A stretch of 64,000 nucleotides of DNA from Lumbricus terrestris (Eukaryota; Annelida; Clitellata; Crassiclitellata; Lumbricidae), in the NCBI GenBank assembly GCA_949752735.1, contig OX457036.1:87006987-87070986 (forward strand), written 5' to 3'. A program made the translations under genes and the position numbers. The notes under the pieces were generated by a model that did not search any database, was not told where the DNA came from, and saw only the letters and a program-made list of their open reading frames with translations. Every line of letters begins with the position of its first letter. Position 1 is the first letter of the stretch. Shown here piece by piece: positions 13,501 to 22,750 of this stretch.

Positions 13501-16500
13501 CAAATGTATCGAATGACTAATCAAATTGATTGATCGATTTTGATTGTTAAGTTGTCTATTTGAAACCTCATGAGAAACATCAGAATTTAGTGTTTTCGAT
13601 TGCGTTGTGCAATAAGTCATTATGAGGTTTTCTAGGGTTTTTCTGTAAACATTTATACCCACTCAATGTGTGCATATTCTGCAATATTTTGTTAAATTTG
13701 TTGATAAGAATCTTGCGTTTTCGATTGCATTGTGCACTTCAGTCAGCTGTGTTTTTTTCTTTATTTCTTAGCTCGAAAGTGTTGGTGGTCGTTGCTACTT
13801 TGAGAAAGGCTGGATTAATCCACTCAATATCAAGGTTTGTATTGACCATAGCTGATAAAAATGGAAATAAATGCTCTTGAAGTATCTTACTGTGTGCATT
13901 TCTAGAGGTGTAGTCATGTGTGCAAAAGGCTATGACATGTAGTTCAATGCTTTTGCTGTCTTTTGCTGTTGTTATACATTTTTTTATTATTACATTTTTT
14001 GCTTCTGTTGCAAGCATTGCATCATCATCATCATCATTGCTGCCATCACTGTAATCATCATCTTCATCATCATTACTGGTATCTCCACAACCATCATCAC
14101 CATTATTATCATTGCCTATAGCCCTACACATTGTGATACACTTACTGTAGATGATAGCGGCTGGTTGTAACCTCAACTTTTGTGAAGCCTTCTCACTAAC
14201 ATGCAGAGCTTAGAGATGTTCAGTAATTGTAGAAAGTTATCAATAATAGAACTGTGGCATTAACGATGGTGTTACAAATGATAGAAGCCTAATGATCATC
14301 TGGTTGGTGGAAACAATTATAATATGTTGTATGAACTTGGGTATATCTAACCAAGTCTTTTAATGCCTGTAGGTTAGGCCAGCTGTATTTTGATTAAATT
14401 TCATGCTTTGGCTAACAAGTTTTCAGCATTGTGTTTGTGTTTGTGTTAAAGTTCAATTGATGTTGTCATTTCGTGTTTGCTTGCTTGTTTGTATTATGCT
14501 TAGCGTAGTACATAAAATTTGAATTTCCTAAAACTGTCAGGTGTATCCGGACAAGAAGTTAACTGCTACAAAAGTAAGTCTTGTTGATAAAGCAAATGAA
14601 GAGTTTGCTTTTTCAGCTGTCCTATTGTATTCGTTTGTATTTTTAATGGATTTTGTTACTTGTTGAATTGTTGCACTTTGCCGTTTTGCAATTTGTGTAT
14701 CAGTTATTCAGTATTAAGGGCAATCTATCTATCTGCAGCATGCTTTTCTTTTGTATGTTCAAGAATACTTTAAAACACTGATTTTAAACATTGGTTGTAT
14801 TTTGTTAAAAGCCTTTTGTTCAGAATACTGTAACTTTTGATAGTTAGTGTTATCTGTTGTTTTTTTAAATACTGCAGAGCTCTGAACAAAAGGCTTCTAA
14901 AATTTTCAAAGGACCTTTTCTGTCAGTTTTTTTAATTACAACAGAAAAGACTTGTCCTGCGTGCAGTTTTCGGATTGTTTTTCCTGCTATTTTGTGCAGT
15001 TATTGCAGGAAACTAAATTAGAAAACTTATCCTATGTTTGCTGAATGTCTTGTCCTGCCTGCTTTTATAATTCGAAACTCAAGGCTTCCAAAAGGACACT
15101 CTTCCTGCAATTTCGGATAGCTATTTTTGAATGTTAAAATATTTTTTTATTTGTTCTTATTGTCATCAAATGGCTTAAATATTCAGCAGATTTTCATAAT
15201 TCTTAATTCGTCTGTAGATTTGTCTTTTATCTTTTTTGTTGTCATGTTAGAGATTTTTTCACCTTCTATTGTCCTTTTGACAGGAATTTCTTTCAATTTT
15301 AGTCTGTGATAGAATGAGCAAAATCTGTTTGAGAGGACAAGATAGTTGCATGATTTTTCTATGAAACAAGTATCTTGGGCACAAAAAGTGATTAATGATA
15401 ATTATGTGTTTCAAACCGATACCAGTTTATTGAACTGATCTATTTTCATGCAATTTAGTGCCTTATCCAAATTGTGATTTAATACACACTCATCCTCTTC
15501 ATTAGTACAATTTTTTTCAAAGTCTTCATCTATGCTTTTTAAATAGCACATACCTTTTCATGGTTTGCTCATATTTGTTTGTTTTTTTATATTTTGGTTT
15601 GAAGATTCATTTTTCACTCAATTTTACCATTTTTCTTTTTTTATGAGATCATGATTCTTAGCTATTCATCATTTTTTCTATAGTTTTTCCATGTTATTTT
15701 AGGGATACAGCTGGGCAGTTTAGGTTACCAATTATACTCCTAGCAGCTGTTTGTGTTCGTAAAGTTTGACTGATACACTTAATTCCTTGCTTTTGGGAGT
15801 TGTAATCTGCATTTAATGAAGGCATTAAATTAGCTTTTGCTTATATTCGAATCAACGAATGTCAGTTTCATTATTACAGTGTAAATTGATGTTTGCTTGT
15901 TAAAATATTCTATACTAATAAGAAAAAAATGAGAAAATAGGAAACGATGACATAAGATAATCATTAGACATCCAAACAACCGTACAAGACAAAATCATTC
16001 AATGAAGACTTTAAAGGTTTGGACATAGATAGCAAATGTCAGTTGACAGAATCCGACTATATGCAATACATGAAATGCAAGATGCAAAGGAAAGAAACTA
16101 GACGGGCAAGACTATGCTGGATACTATGGATAGATGATTATTTATAATTGTAAACATAACATCAATTGGACTAACACTAAGGAGAACAATTGAACATGAC
16201 AATTGACCATCGACAATGGAGATTTTTGTGTCTATCGCCACAAACTGATGATGATGATTTATTAGTTGCTGTAAATTTAGTTATTATTTTTCTGCACATT
16301 AGTTGGTAGCTCTGCTTCTGTACCTGCTAAACTGCTTTGCGTTTACTTTTATTTCCCAGCAGTACCTTGCCTTATAGTGTTCCCGTTTCCACATCTCACC
16401 ATGTTGTATGACTTTGTGATTTTCTTTTTGAAAATTTTGCATTATGTGGCATGAGAGTTGTTTTTTAATCTTGCAGAGAAACTTAAAATCATTATTTCAG

Positions 16501-19500
16501 AACTTTGCTATGTTTCATCATTTTCTGGGCTTGTTAATTTTATGCCTAATTGGTCTAACAATTGCTACCATTTGATTCATATGGCAGTTTGCTTAGTGAT
16601 TGCAGACAGTTTGAAATAACAAATGTGTAATGTTGATTGGACTTGCATGCTTTAATTTCAATATCGTCCGAATGGTGGAACAGTTACCTTTTCATATGTT
16701 TGCTGCATTGTACCATATCAGCTGACGTTTTCTGATACTACCGCCTTTGTTGCCCATCTCCAAACATCATATGCCTCCACTTATTTACATATATGTCTCT
16801 ACATATCTGTATCTCATTTAGGTTTGACCTGTATCTCATGTAGCCTTGTTTGTTTCCTCTTTTGGACTATAACAATTAAATTGAGAGTTGTTTCCCACTG
16901 AGTCTCTACCTCTTCCTTTCCAGATGGCACTAAATATTGCATAAAACAAAAAAGTTGTCTTACTGTTTGCGCAGTTTATTTATGCATATTTCTATGTAGC
17001 TGTCTAAGCATATTGATTTATATTTGTGAATTTTATGATCAACCTATATTTTAATTCACTTTATTTCTGACTAATCACTTCTATATGAATTGACTTTTCA
17101 TGTTTTAGACTAGTCCTCGCCCACCGAGTCCGGAGCCGAATACGACGCATTCTGCCGTATCGGATTCCGAAGAAAGCAAATATAAGTTCAGAAGGCGGCG
17201 AGAAGTTGAGTCATCTCCGAAGGTTGAAAGGTCAACGGATCTAAGAAGACAGATTACCTTCGTGAATATTGTGAGTTATTGTTATGTAGCGGCAATTGTT
17301 ATGTAGCAGCAATTGTTATGTAGCGGCAATGGTAGAGCTCTGTAGTGTAGCTGTTGTGCATCTGGTTGGCTTCTTCTTAAGGTCGTGCATACAGTTCTGA
17401 ACATTGAAAGAATGGCACTATCAAATACAGTTACATTGTATTGTATTTAATATTTATGTAGCTCCCATACACCATAAGAATGAGTTTGGGATGTATACAG
17501 TTTTGATGGAGTGCAAATTCAGATGTCCACTTAGATGTTAGTGATGTGTGCAAGTTTTTCGTTTGCTTTTATTCTCAGGATTGCGAAGAAAACTCGGCCA
17601 AATGTTATCGCTTCAATTGCACACTGGGGGAATTGCTTCCCGGCTTCAGTGCGGTTCTTAGAATTCGAGCTCGTCTTTGGAACAGTACGTTTCTAGAGGC
17701 AAGTCATAGATGTTCATTGTTGGGATTTTAAGATTTGTGAGAGAAAAAGTCGGTCACTTAAACTCTTTCAATTCCATCCATCCATTTATCTATCTACCTA
17801 CCTATCTTCATTGATTTGGTTTGATATAAGGTTGTTATGCCACTAATTTCTGCTTCCTTCCTTCTCTATCCAATAAACGAATATACAGTATGATGTAGTA
17901 TTTTTTCTTTAATATTCACAGGTCTGTAAACTGGAGAAAGAGCTGTTGATAATTGAGATGCCTTCCCATGCTTAGTATTTGACTCTGAAGTAAATTAGTG
18001 TTGTCAGGGTATTTTTTACGTCACCATATTCAGACTTGTAATCGAGGCAGGCAATAGTCACATGGTTAGCAGGCTGGTCTATTAATCAGGACAAGATTTT
18101 GTTCCACTGACTCTCAGGAATGAACTTGTGTTCAATAAAGAGCACAGAGTTTTATTGAATAAAGGACTATTACATATTTTAACGAGACTGTGCGGTGGAA
18201 AGATTGGTTTGTGGGGGAGAGATGGCCGGCCATCCTTTATAATGAGGCTAAATAGGTTATAATATTTACTGATTCTGCACACCTCTCTGTCTCTCTCTCC
18301 CTGTCTCTCTTTCTGTCTGTCTGTCTCTCTCTGTCTGTCTGTCTGTCTGTCTCTCTCTGTCTGTCTGTCTCTCTCTGTCTGTCTGTCTGTCTCTCTCTCT
18401 CTCATGGCAGTTGCATCATGCAGGAAATATTTCAAGAAGTAGAAATTTCAGCAGGATATAAGTAGAGACAAGTAACTAATATGAATGATTGTATTCCAGG
18501 ATTTTTCGCACTTGGATGAGATTCGTATATCGTCCGTGGCTGAAGTGCGAATCGATCCATCGCTTAACATTCATCAGATGAATACGATGAACGACATTAA
18601 AAAGGTAGACGACAGCAATTCTATGAAATAACACTTTCCTTTGACGCAGGTTACTTCGTGACTTTTAAAACGAGTTAGATTGGGGCAGAGTGATGCTTCA
18701 ATGGTAATACACGGGCATGAAGAACAGAATGGTGCTTGTTTGATACCCGCTAGACCCATAAGGTTGACTAAGCTCTCCACTCTTTATGGAAGCATTGGTA
18801 AAATGAGCAGCCATTCAGTTATAGGTAGCTGTAGGACAGGTTGGCGCATAATAGGCTGCCATGCAGTAATAAATTTGACGCTTGTTTAACTTGTTATCAT
18901 GTGTTCCTACGGTTTCATGCATTTATACTCACGTTGTCAGCTTGAAGTCAATAAATGACTATTATTATATATTTTAAGCTAGTATGCTCTTGTAGTTTAT
19001 AGAAAGGTGTATGGCTGTTATTTTAGAGTTAAATTCTATTGTACTCTGATAGTTACAGAAGTTTCTCTTATACACAAGGTGCAAATACACTAAAACTGGG
19101 GATGGTGCTGATTAAAATAATTTTTTTTGATTATACTCCAAAATTATAAGCGTGAAAAAGTTTCAAAAATTGTAGCCACTGAGTCAGTTATTACTTTCTT
19201 TGTACAAAGACCTTATTCAAACTGTTTAATGCAATCAAAACAGTTAATTTGTTGCCATCTTGGATTTTTCTTTCAGCATTTACATCAAATGCAAAATGAT
19301 CCCTTATTTTCCACACACACATTTCACATTATCGTTGTTTACCATGTTGTTTGCTTCTGTAATTACTGCTTGATATCATGAAATAAATACAAAAGATTGA
19401 AAACTAATCGAACAAACACAAAAAATTAATAAGTTAAATTCTTAATGATTTGTCAATTTATTAATCATTAAAAATCCGGTGCCCTAATTAAAGCATTTGT

Positions 19501-21006
19501 GATTAAACTTTGTGACCTTATGTAGGCAAAAGTGAATGTTTTACAGAAAAATGCTGTAAACCCACAATAGATTTTATATATATTTTGTATTGTGACATTT
19601 CTGAGAGACAAAAGAAGCTGAAATGAAAAATTTTGTTAGATGAATATTGATAGATACCAGTTTCTTAGAGAAAGAGACACAGACAGAAAGAGATATAGAG
19701 AGAGGTGGAGGTGGAGAGAGACTGGGAGATATGGCTGATGCCTTAGACTAGGGTCAATTTCTTTTGGTTCAACACTGCTGAAGTCACTTGACCTGAAAAC
19801 GGTTCGATTAATTACAATATGTTTCATCAATATTTACAGGTAACGACAACTGCTAAGCCAGAATTGCAGGAGCCAGAAGCCGTTCCAATCTGGGTGATCA
19901 TTGTAGCCGTTATAGCAGGTGTCATCCTGCTGGCAGTCATCATTCTCCTACTCTGCAAGGTAACTGCACTTGGGTTTCCACACCCATGTACACAAACACA
20001 CTATCAATTGTATTGTATTGTATATTAGCCTTTTAAAGCGCCTCTTACAGACTGGCTATTCAGAGCTCAGCGTGACAGCTTCATCGAAATAAGAAAGACT
20101 TCAGTCAGCAAAGGGCTGAAGATGATCAATAAGACCTTACTATGGATAGTGGTAGGGAGGTCATTTGTCGTAGAAGGGCCTACATAGCAATGTCTACAGT
20201 CATATTATTACTTGTGTATTTATTCAACTATGTGTCCGAAAATGTTATTATGGTGCTTTTTCAAGACCTCGGTGAGAGTATGTCTTGTTTGATATGCAAT
20301 GTTTTTGTGGTCAAACAATGCTTACATATACTGGAGTAGATAACATTCAACAATTGATTGCAAAATATGGAGACTGTGATCAGTGAGAACATGCAATATT
20401 AACTGATGACAGAAGGAAATTGCAGAATGATTAAGAGCTGTTGAAACTCTTGCATACCAAAGAAGATGGCTGTGCTAGCTGCAAACATGGCTATGCTCAC
20501 CCTAGAACAGCTGTTCTCAACTTGTGGGTCGCAACCCCCATGGAGGTCACCTGGCGATTTGCGAGGGCCGCCTGAACCATTCAGAAATTTGTAAAAGATG
20601 TAAAAGCAATTTCACCGCTATCTACTTCATTGTAACAACTTAAAGTAAATCTTTACTTATATTTTGCAGATGCAGGTGAATTTCCCCGTCTAAATTCTGC
20701 TATGAATTGCAGGGGAAAGGTCATGCCACTTTGAGTGACCCACAGTAGCAAAAATCCGATGCTTAATAAATGTTTATTGAAACAAATATGGCGGCCCGCT
20801 TGCCAAAGTTTTGTGACCGACTTTTGTGTCATGACCCACAGATTGGTAATTGCCGCGCTAGACTATTTGCACCATTGTCTAACTGTGGCTTTACCTGTTT
20901 ATTCTTATCTGTTTAGTGTGGCTTCTTCCAAAGACAACAGCGTGACCAGATGATACAACACAAAGCTAAAATGGAACGGAAGTCCTATGATGAGTATCAC
21001 GACTAG
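1346..21006 (+). CDS. Integrin alpha subunit, 3' twenty exons (5' end outside window)
   Basis: Single-pass adhesion receptor subunit that pairs with an integrin beta chain at the plasma membrane. Exons as read: 1346-1520, 3195-3399, 5617-5701, 6405-6546, 7349-7727, 8386-8578, 8860-9012, 9246-9325, 9874-10021, 10634-10791, 11386-11469, 11968-12070, 12539-12658, 13772-13834, 14541-14573, 17109-17270, 17579-17698, 18500-18604, 19840-19959, 20917-21006. They total 2718 nt, exactly 906 codons including TAG, and every junction keeps phase. Seen: FG-GAP propeller repeats with three DxDxDG-type loops, the FLKNCG signature of the thigh region, an RRRR processing site, a hydrophobic helix and KCGFFQRQ. 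No I domain is seen in the visible blades, and the processing site fits the cleaved RGD/laminin-type alphas. Family members run about 1000-1100 residues, so roughly 150-200 N-terminal residues, including the signal peptide, are missing and must lie upstream. Which paralogue it is cannot be decided. Confidence 0.95.
2030..2135 (+). repeat. Degraded tRNA-derived SINE, family 1
   Basis: The body gtcgctgtgtaaggatcatc, followed by ggcaagtccttcactctcaa, matches the copy at 4596-4745. The tRNA-like head is eroded. Confidence 0.55.
2865..2925 (+). repeat. GCGC-hairpin dispersed repeat
   Basis: Carries attcagaggcgctcccaacc and an adjacent cccaggcacgac. It belongs to a family whose core is AGCGCC, a 15-25 nt loop, then GGCGCT. 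Other members are near 262, 4750 (minus), 10310 (minus), 20030, 29506, 42395 (minus), 45960 and 52825. Confidence 0.6.
3195..3399 (+). CDS. Integrin alpha exon, blades 4-5
   Basis: Begins by completing SYLG and reads MSVKIGKMINGEKTYLGGAP, then FGSYFGNDFAIGDFNLDG. The blade-4 loop KMINGEKTY lacks the acidic Ca-binding pattern that many alphas have there. The DFNLDG loop of the next blade is canonical and is split by the intron (phase 2). Confidence 0.92.
4596..4745 (+). repeat. tRNA-derived SINE, family 1
   Basis: The head gacgcggtggtgtagtgggt, with an A-box-like tggtgtagtgggta, and a B-box-like ggtttgaatcc give a tRNA-type Pol III promoter. A body with gtcgctgcgtaaggaccttg follows. Related copies lie at 2030 and 53091. 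Just downstream, 4750-4800 is an inverted member of the GCGC-hairpin repeat. Confidence 0.75.
5617..5701 (+). CDS. Integrin alpha exon, blade 5
   Basis: Joined after DFNLDG it reads MEDIAVGAPFYRDPGVGG then AIYIYMNGPE. This completes the first DxNxDGxxD Ca loop and the FG-GAP motif. Acceptor gtttag, donor GAG|gtatta, phase 0 out. Confidence 0.92.
6405..6546 (+). CDS. Integrin alpha exon, blade 6
   Basis: Acceptor gctgcag. Reads from GITSATTPLKIV to RFGFALANIGDVDKDGFD, the second Ca loop (DVDKDGFDD). A Cys pair (ECTELDC) sits just before the FG motif and may be a local disulfide. Donor GATG|gtcagt, phase 1. Confidence 0.92.
7349..7727 (+). CDS. Integrin alpha exon, blades 6-7 and start of thigh
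   Basis: Largest exon seen. It reads DLAVGAPYEGKGAVYIFRG, then FGASLAGNFDVDSNGYPD (third Ca loop), IVVGAF and RARPVVNV, the end of the propeller. It continues with cysteine-bearing thigh sequence (LTQCAKDGQLMNCFEVKVC). Codon use is clearly coding and G/C-richer than the introns. Confidence 0.95.
8386..8578 (+). CDS. Integrin alpha exon, thigh domain
   Basis: Acceptor tctag, phase 2 in and 0 out. It encodes FRDNIELNYTLEAERF and continues to REHRVYIL. It aligns by position with the alpha thigh region that precedes the KDKLSPI-like segment. Confidence 0.85.
8860..9012 (+). CDS. Integrin alpha exon, thigh domain (FLSPIAFQLTY)
   Basis: Acceptor ttttag, donor ACC|gtaaga, phases 0 and 0. It encodes KNNKDFLSPIAFQLTYRL, matching the conserved xxDKLSPIxxxLxY element of alpha integrins. 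Confidence 0.92.
9246..9325 (+). CDS. Integrin alpha exon, FLKNCG signature
   Basis: Acceptor ttaaag, donor AACAG|gtgact, phase 0 in and 2 out. It encodes VNFLKNCGQDELCHSNLKLF, the diagnostic disulfide-bearing alpha-integrin motif at the thigh/calf border. Confidence 0.95.
9874..10021 (+). CDS. Integrin alpha exon, calf-1, followed by a GC donor
   Basis: Acceptor ccgctag, phase 2 in. It reads SDPNGDYVLRVGKDDVAMAI to LSYRGTDEE. No GT donor keeps phase. GAAGAG|gcatga, a GC donor, gives phase 0 and joins to GKKYSCTPV in the next exon, as alpha integrins require. Confidence 0.85.
10310..10395 (-). repeat. GCGC-hairpin dispersed repeat (inverted)
   Basis: Read on the minus strand it gives tttattcatcatggag, then tagcgccccttcaag and gagtgctctcaacc, the same order as the plus copies near 52825. 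It lies in an integrin intron. Confidence 0.55.
10634..10791 (+). CDS. Integrin alpha exon, calf-1
   Basis: Acceptor tttgcag. It encodes GKKYSCTPVENTVVCILGNP, the family's cysteine-bearing VxCxLGNP motif, and continues to FSISVNVST. Donor AC|gtgagt, phase 2. Confidence 0.93.
11386..11469 (+). CDS. Integrin alpha exon, calf-1/calf-2
   Basis: Acceptor attttcag, phase 2 to 2. It encodes TSVELNQNDDKAELKFRVVV to ADLFVNG. The donor lies just before a CTCT/CTGC simple-repeat stretch. Confidence 0.9.
11508..11600 (+). repeat. CTCT / CTGCCTGTGTGT simple repeat
   Basis: Pyrimidine-rich microsatellite in the intron after exon 11386-11469, with a tgcctgcctgtgtgtc unit repeated. Confidence 0.85.
11968..12070 (+). 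CDS. Integrin alpha exon, calf-2
   Basis: Acceptor ttgtag. It encodes GDSEPKSIYFGGEVRGESAI to VTHNYE, the segment ending in the family's VxHxYE element. Donor GAG|gtttgt, phase 0. A longer open frame over 11754-12212 is a different frame and is a shadow. Confidence 0.92.
12539..12658 (+). CDS. Integrin alpha exon, calf-2
   Basis: Acceptor actgtag, donor ATG|gtcagt, phases 0 and 0. It encodes IKNVGTTRVSKSTVFVSWPY to GKHALYILEEPM, the calf-2 NxGxSxxxxxxxxxxWP signature. Confidence 0.94.
12822..13267 (+). mobile_element. MITE with ~25-bp TIRs (copy 1)
   Basis: The left end gtgacacaggggctcaaaac and right end ggtttcgagcccctgcgtca are inverted complements with few mismatches. The interior has no ORF. 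A degraded second copy, 57058-57480, shares interior blocks. Flanks are AT-rich (tatcatat on both sides), so the target duplication is ambiguous and the superfamily is not assigned. Confidence 0.75.
13287..13454 (+). other. Unassigned coding-like ORF inside the integrin gene (possible alternative end exon)
   Basis: After an acceptor-like acatttag, an open frame of 55 codons runs in the same phase (0) as the preceding integrin exon and ends in TGA. It begins KAPFTVHANEDRFQYERPRE and has an acidic end (NDEEHVNGDSEFQ). Codon use looks coding and unlike the AT-rich intron. It is not part of the canonical integrin product, because exon 12539-12658 joins directly to 13772-13834. It could be a terminal exon giving a tail-less isoform, a poison exon, or a fragment of another gene brought in beside the MITE that ends at about 13267. 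No protein family was recognised. Confidence 0.35.
13772..13834 (+). CDS. Integrin alpha exon, calf-2
   Basis: 63 nt, acceptor ttcttag, donor AAG|gtttgt, phases 0 and 0. It encodes LESVGGRCYFEKGWINPLNI, matching the conserved cysteine plus INPxxI segment after the YIL motif. Confidence 0.9.
14000..14110 (+). repeat. ATC trinucleotide microsatellite
   Basis: Imperfect atc/atcatc run. A minus-strand open frame rich in Asp over it is an artefact of the repeat. Confidence 0.8.
14541..14573 (+). CDS. Integrin alpha 33-nt microexon
   Basis: Acceptor actgtcag, donor AAA|gtaagt, phases 0 and 0. It encodes VYPDKKLTATK. Splice sites are good and the phase fits; its position in the variable calf-2 loop is plausible. 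It could be optional, since removing it keeps frame. Confidence 0.65.
14805..14900 (+). repeat. Short inverted repeat in integrin intron
   Basis: Arms agccttttgttcaga (about 14808-14825) and tctgaacaaaaggct (about 14880-14897) can form a hairpin. No ORF or target duplication was seen. Confidence 0.6.
17109..17270 (+). CDS. Integrin alpha exon with furin-type heavy/light chain cleavage site
   Basis: Acceptor gttttag, donor ATT|gtgagt, phases 0 and 0. It encodes a Pro/Ser-rich linker (TSPRPPSPEPNTTHS), then KYKFRRRREVESS and LRRQITFVNI. The RRRR run is a proprotein-convertase type site, where non-I-domain integrin alphas are cut into disulfide-linked chains. An N-glycosylation sequon (NTT) is in the linker. 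Confidence 0.88.
17271..17328 (+). repeat. 17-bp tandem repeat x3 next to a splice donor
   Basis: The unit ttgttatgtagcggcaa recurs three times with one or two changes, starting a few bases after the donor at 17271. It could affect donor recognition, but no function is shown. Confidence 0.7.
17579..17698 (+). CDS. Integrin alpha exon, calf-2, followed by a GC donor
   Basis: Acceptor ttctcag. It encodes DCEENSAKCYRFNCTLGELL to RIRARLWNSTFLE, the xCxxxxCxLGxL and xRxRLWxxTF signature of alpha integrins. The donor GAG|gcaagt matches the strong GC-donor consensus. Phase 0 joins LWNSTFLE to DFSHLDEI. Confidence 0.93.
18285..18402 (+). repeat. CTGT/CTCT microsatellite
   Basis: Long ctgtctgtctctctctgtct run upstream of exon 18500-18604. 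Minus-strand Arg/Asp/Thr-rich reading frames over it are artefacts. Confidence 0.9.
18500..18604 (+). CDS. Integrin alpha exon, membrane-proximal calf-2
   Basis: Acceptor attccag, donor AAG|gtagac, phases 0 and 0. It encodes DFSHLDEIRISSVAEVRIDP to NDIKK, the last ectodomain strands before the stalk. Confidence 0.88.
19840..19959 (+). CDS. Integrin alpha transmembrane exon
   Basis: Acceptor tttacag, donor AAG|gtaact. It encodes a short stalk (TTTAKPELQEPEAVP), then the helix IWVIIVAVIAGVILLAVIIL, and LLCK. Length and composition match integrin alpha transmembrane segments. Confidence 0.96.
20508..20856 (+). mobile_element. hAT-type MITE
   Basis: The left end cagctgttctcaacttgtgg, continuing with gtcgcaacccc, resembles the CAGnGGTTCTCAA...GTGGGTCGCGACCCC terminus of non-autonomous hAT elements. 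The right end carries gtcatgacccacagattg, its inverted counterpart. Flanking ctaga occurs on both sides, but a full 8-bp duplication is not clean. Confidence 0.6.
20917..21006 (+). CDS. Integrin alpha cytoplasmic tail and stop
   Basis: Acceptor ctgtttag. It joins to the preceding LLCK to give KCGFFQRQ, the family's GFFKR motif (with Q for K) that clasps the beta tail and holds the receptor inactive. The tail is basic then acidic and ends KSYDEYHD before TAG. Confidence 0.97.
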   Translation, partial: CGFFQRQQRDQMIQHKAKMERKSYDEYHD

Positions 21007-22529
21007 ACAACACGCCACTAACAGTCTGCAATCATCTTTCAACCACTCAGGGCCTCCTCAACAATAACAACAACACTCATTCCAGCCAGGATCTTTTGTG
21101 TCTGTGGTTTGAGAATCGTCGCAGACTCGAGAATTCGATTCCATTTCATAGCATGTAGAGAAAAATAAGGATGGGTAACTTGAACTTAGATACGTGCAGT
21201 ATTTGCGCACTTTGCTTCCACCCTAAGATGAAATCGTGTCAAAAATCTCATATGCTGCTGGCCTGGTTTGTGCTGCCCCTGAAAACAGAGACTTCATTAT
21301 GTATGCAATCCAGTGTGTTTATCTGATTGATTGTTTGATGTATTTGTTTAGTTTTACACAATTGAATATTTTTCGGTAGCCAGCAATCCTGTTTCAAAAC
21401 GGATTTTTTTCATTTGGAAATTCTCTTTGGATTTTCCGCTTTCATAAATTTATCTATGATTCTCTTGTTGGCCTACGGTATTTATTAAAAATTCAAAAGA
21501 TTTTTTGCCCAACGTTGAAGTTATTTAGCTGATGCATGTTATATTTGAAAGGCTTCGTATTTTTTAATCTTATGTTTACGTCTAGCCACTTTGATAAAAC
21601 TTCAGAAATTGATAAGATGCAGTATGAATTGGTTGATGTTTCTTTGTGTTTAGAATCGTGTTAGGTAATTTTTCTTGGGTTGATCGAGCTACAACCCCGA
21701 GTTATAATCGTGTGATTTTAGATATATGCTTTTCTTTTGCGCTTTTTGGTTGTCATGAGATTAGTTGAGTCATGAGTCATTATGTCGATTGAGTTGAATT
21801 GCTTGTGACTTGCGAGTTGTCATGATGATTGAGATGAGTTGCGTGTTTGTTGCTATGGCGAATGAGATGAGTTGATGTGGACTTACAAGGAATATGCAAT
21901 TTAGTCTTGTGACTTATTTGACAGCCTTACTTGACACAAAGTGTTGATTAGTTACGTTGAGGCAGGTTTGAGAGGAGTAATTGCCATGAGTGGGAATTGA
22001 GCCAGTATGTGAGAATAAAGACCATTTAAGGTTTTGTTATAATGCAATTCCATAAAGCCGTGTACATGGTCTTTATGATGCTGCTTTTGTGTCTGTAGCA
22101 AGAGAGTTTTCGAAATGAAACAAGGATTAATAGACCACCTATAGATTTTAAACTTGATTCAGAATGCTTTATGAGACGTGAATCTTTACAGAGAAAATGT
22201 TGTTTTATGAAGTGTTTCTTTCATAGGTTGTATACTATGTTTTTCTGTTATCCATTTGTATTACTTAGGATATACTCTTACTTACTTACCACTGTTACTG
22301 AGTTCTACTTGTGTGACCTCTTGCTTGTGAAAGTAATTGTTATTTCACTGAAACAACTGAAATGGCCAACTGAATTCTGCTGATTGTAAGTTCTGCATTA
22401 ATGCTGTAAGAGGAGTTTGGTTCCCACTTGCCTGCAAACACTTTACACAATACGTTGCCAAATAGTAGCACAAGTCTCATGAAAATTGCAACTTTTGTAA
22501 TACATTAATAATAATTTTTGTTTATTCAA
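21007..22529 (+). other. Integrin 3' flank / UTR, no further gene seen
   Basis: AT-rich sequence after the integrin stop. No recognisable coding exon. Candidate AATAAA signals such as the one near 22015 cannot be assigned with confidence. Confidence 0.4.
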
Positions 22530-22750
22530 CAATCCGGTTGACAGATCGCAACCGGTTACTGTGTTCAGTTATGCAGATGAAACAGTTTACATTATAGAAT
22601 ACATAAATCTGATCTATTAACAGAACAGACCGCCTGCAATAATCGGCGTTAATAGCAGCCTACAAAGCACGTCCGCCCTGTTTGGGGCGCGAACTCGTTA
22701 CCTCGTTCTCTAACGCCAGCGTGTTATCCATTATGCTACCACTGTCAAAA
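22530..22750 (-). repeat. tRNA-derived SINE, family 2 (copy 1)
   Basis: On the minus strand the head reads gtggtagcataatggataac, then an A-box/B-box-like spacing to gagttcgcgcc. The body shares tgctttgtaggctgctatta, gtctgttctgttaatag and caaccggatt with the copy at 48113-48330. Confidence 0.7.

Noticed and set aside
13739..14176. Minus-strand Asp-rich open frame
   Set aside because: It reads through the ATC trinucleotide repeat and overlaps an integrin exon on the other strand.
16190..16262. Possible end of a LINE reverse-transcriptase gene (DHRQWRFLC-like, then gat repeats)
   Set aside because: Too short, and no upstream reverse-transcriptase motifs were seen.
18082..18435. Minus-strand Arg/Asp/Thr-rich frame
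   Set aside because: Encoded by the CTGT/CTCT microsatellite.
22680..22745. tRNA gene on the minus strand
   Set aside because: Only A/B-box resemblance with poor stem pairing; it is the head of a SINE that has a second copy at 48240.
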